This document shows, piece after piece, positions 63,118 through 64,000 of a stretch of DNA of 64,000 nt. The notes under the pieces are model-generated. The model made no database searches. It was given only the letters and a program-made list of their open reading frames with translations, and was not told where the DNA came from. This DNA is from Glaciecola sp049650345. GTDB taxonomy: Bacteria; Pseudomonadota; Gammaproteobacteria; Enterobacterales; Alteromonadaceae. The stretch lies in assembly GCA_049650345.1 (NCBI GenBank), contig JBARZY010000124.1:1-64000 (forward strand), in the 5' to 3' direction. The position numbers and the translations under genes are program-made. Every line of letters begins with the position of its first letter. The first letter of the stretch is position 1.

Positions 63118-64000
63118 ATGTCTGAACATACCTCCGACCAAGCCACATTAGATGAGCAAGATATTACCAGCGAACTTGAAGCTCTGAACAACGACGAAAG
63201 CCCTGAACAAAATCCCCATCACTCTGACAAACAAGATGTCGAGAACCCAACAAAAGAACAGCCTGCTAATAAACACCTTGATGCTACCCAAATATATCTT
63301 AATGAAATTGGCTACTCACCACTGTTAACCGCAGAGCAGGAAGTTAAGTTTGCTCGAGAAGCCTTAGCTGGAGTAGCTGCTTCCCGCGAAAGAATGATAG
63401 TAAGTAATTTGCGGTTGGTGGTGCAAATAGCTCGGCGATACAACAACCGTGGTCTGGCTTTGCTCGATTTAATAGAAGAAGGTAATTTAGGCTTGATCAG
63501 AGCAGTCGAAAAGTTTGACCCCGAACGCGGTTTTCGTTTTTCAACTTACGCAACATGGTGGATTAGGCAAACTATTGAACGCGCCTTAATGAACCAAACC
63601 CGCACTATTCGCCTGCCTATTCATATTATTAAAGAACTCAACTTGTATTTGCGCACGGCACGCAAACTTGCGCAAGAACTTGATCATGAGCCTACGGCGC
63701 AAGATATCGCAACAGCCACTGGCGAACCTGTAGCTAGCGTGCAAAAAATGCTGAAACTAAACGAACGTATTAGCTCGGTGGATACACCAATGGCGGGTGA
63801 CGCCACTAAAGCAATACTTGATGTAATAGCAGATGAAAACGACACCACGCCAGAATCGCAACATCATAATAATACAATGCAACAAGACATTGTTCACTGG
63901 CTAGAAATTTTGAATCCTAAGCAACGAGAAGTACTTGCCAGACGCTTTGGTTTATTAGGATATGAACCCGCAACATTAGAAGATGTTGGTATAGAAATAG
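63118..64000 (+). CDS. rpoS: RNA polymerase sigma factor RpoS (3' end beyond window)
   Basis: The stationary-phase sigma factor begins at ATG 63118 with an acidic N-terminal region, then region 1.2/2 (DATQIYLNEIGYSPLLTAEQ), the region 2 core SNLRLVVQIARRYNNRGLAL, DLIEEGNLGLIRAVEKFD and the -10 recognition helix FSTYATWWIRQTIERALMNQ. Region 3 and the start of region 4 (NPKQREVLARRFGLLGYE) follow. It is cut at the right window edge, so the C-terminal -35 helix is not seen. The sequence is a normal RpoS with no break. Confidence 0.97.
   Translation, partial: MSEHTSDQATLDEQDITSELEALNNDESPEQNPHHSDKQDVENPTKEQPANKHLDATQIYLNEIGYSPLLTAEQEVKFAREALAGVAASRERMIVSNLRLVVQIARRYNNRGLALLDLIEEGNLGLIRAVEKFDPERGFRFSTYATWWIRQTIERALMNQTRTIRLPIHIIKELNLYLRTARKLAQELDHEPTAQDIATATGEPVASVQKMLKLNERISSVDTPMAGDATKAILDVIADENDTTPESQHHNNTMQQDIVHWLEILNPKQREVLARRFGLLGYEPATLEDVGIEI

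Noticed and set aside
1..64000. CRISPR arrays, tRNA/rRNA genes, complete insertion sequences, prophage
   Set aside because: No regularly spaced direct repeats, no tRNA or rRNA sequence and no transposase, integrase or phage structural gene were seen; intergenic gaps are short and accounted for.

Overview
The window comes from the chromosome of a moderately AT-rich marine gammaproteobacterium, most likely a member of the Alteromonadales (Alteromonas/Glaciecola/Paraglaciecola type). This rests on gene content and E. coli/Vibrio-like gene order: efp|epmB, tolC-nudF-yqiB-yqiA-parE, tamAB, hslVU-ftsN-priA|rpmE, ygiF|ygiM and ftsB-ispD-ispF-truD-surE-pcm-yqaA-nlpD-rpoS. A PEP-CTERM-type TPR lipoprotein (PrsT-like), a bacterial voltage-gated cation channel and a stand-alone soluble CZB chemoreceptor fit the same group. 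This assignment is inference, because no rRNA or tRNA gene is visible.

Layout. 1-1.6 kb: efp (partial) and its modification enzyme epmB. 1.7-5.6 kb: small and hypothetical genes, including a YjfB-like 58-aa protein, a decayed ABC substrate-binding protein, a lipoprotein, a TraB/GumN protein and a membrane-anchored protein. 5.8-11.9 kb: a type IV pilin-like gene, then parE, yqiA, yqiB and nudF, with tolC divergent. 11.9-15.6 kb: ion channel and PrsT-like protein. 15.8-23.6 kb: csdA, cysG, a transglutaminase-like protein and a large TolB-propeller/amidohydrolase. 23.7-28.9 kb: an unknown membrane protein divergent from an exporter operon (HlyD-type adaptor, peptidase-C39 ABC transporter, small LuxR-type HTH protein). 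28.9-30.4 kb: sugar kinase, decayed SorC-type regulator and palindromic repeats. 30.5-36.2 kb: tamB and tamA. 36.4-37.6 kb: a double-glycine-leader peptide gene and an ATP-grasp ligase gene. 37.7-43.2 kb: hslU, hslV, ftsN, priA, rpmE. 43.5-51.6 kb: malic enzyme, ahpF, ahpC, lipoprotein, CZB chemoreceptor, ygiF, ygiM. 51.6-57.4 kb: putA and a TIGR03545-type protein. 57.5-64 kb: ftsB to rpoS (partial).

The most interesting content is a candidate ribosomal peptide (RiPP) pathway split over two loci about 8 kb apart. A 73-aa precursor at 36413-36634 has a textbook double-glycine leader. It is followed by a MvdD/RimK-like ATP-grasp enzyme (36697-37620). At 25250-28918 there is a periplasmic adaptor and an ABC exporter with an intact C39 leader peptidase, the kind of machine that cleaves such leaders. 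TolC, also in this window, could be the outer-membrane channel. Together they look like a marinostatin/microviridin-type (graspetide) system, but the core sequence does not match any graspetide core I know. Precursor modification and its pairing with the exporter are inferences.

Most other genes are housekeeping: isoprenoid precursor synthesis, cell division, outer-membrane biogenesis, proteolysis, peroxide defence, proline catabolism and stationary-phase control. Two pseudogenes (substrate-binding protein; SorC regulator), a REP-like repeat patch and the loss of cpdA from the yqiA-yqiB interval show local gene decay.
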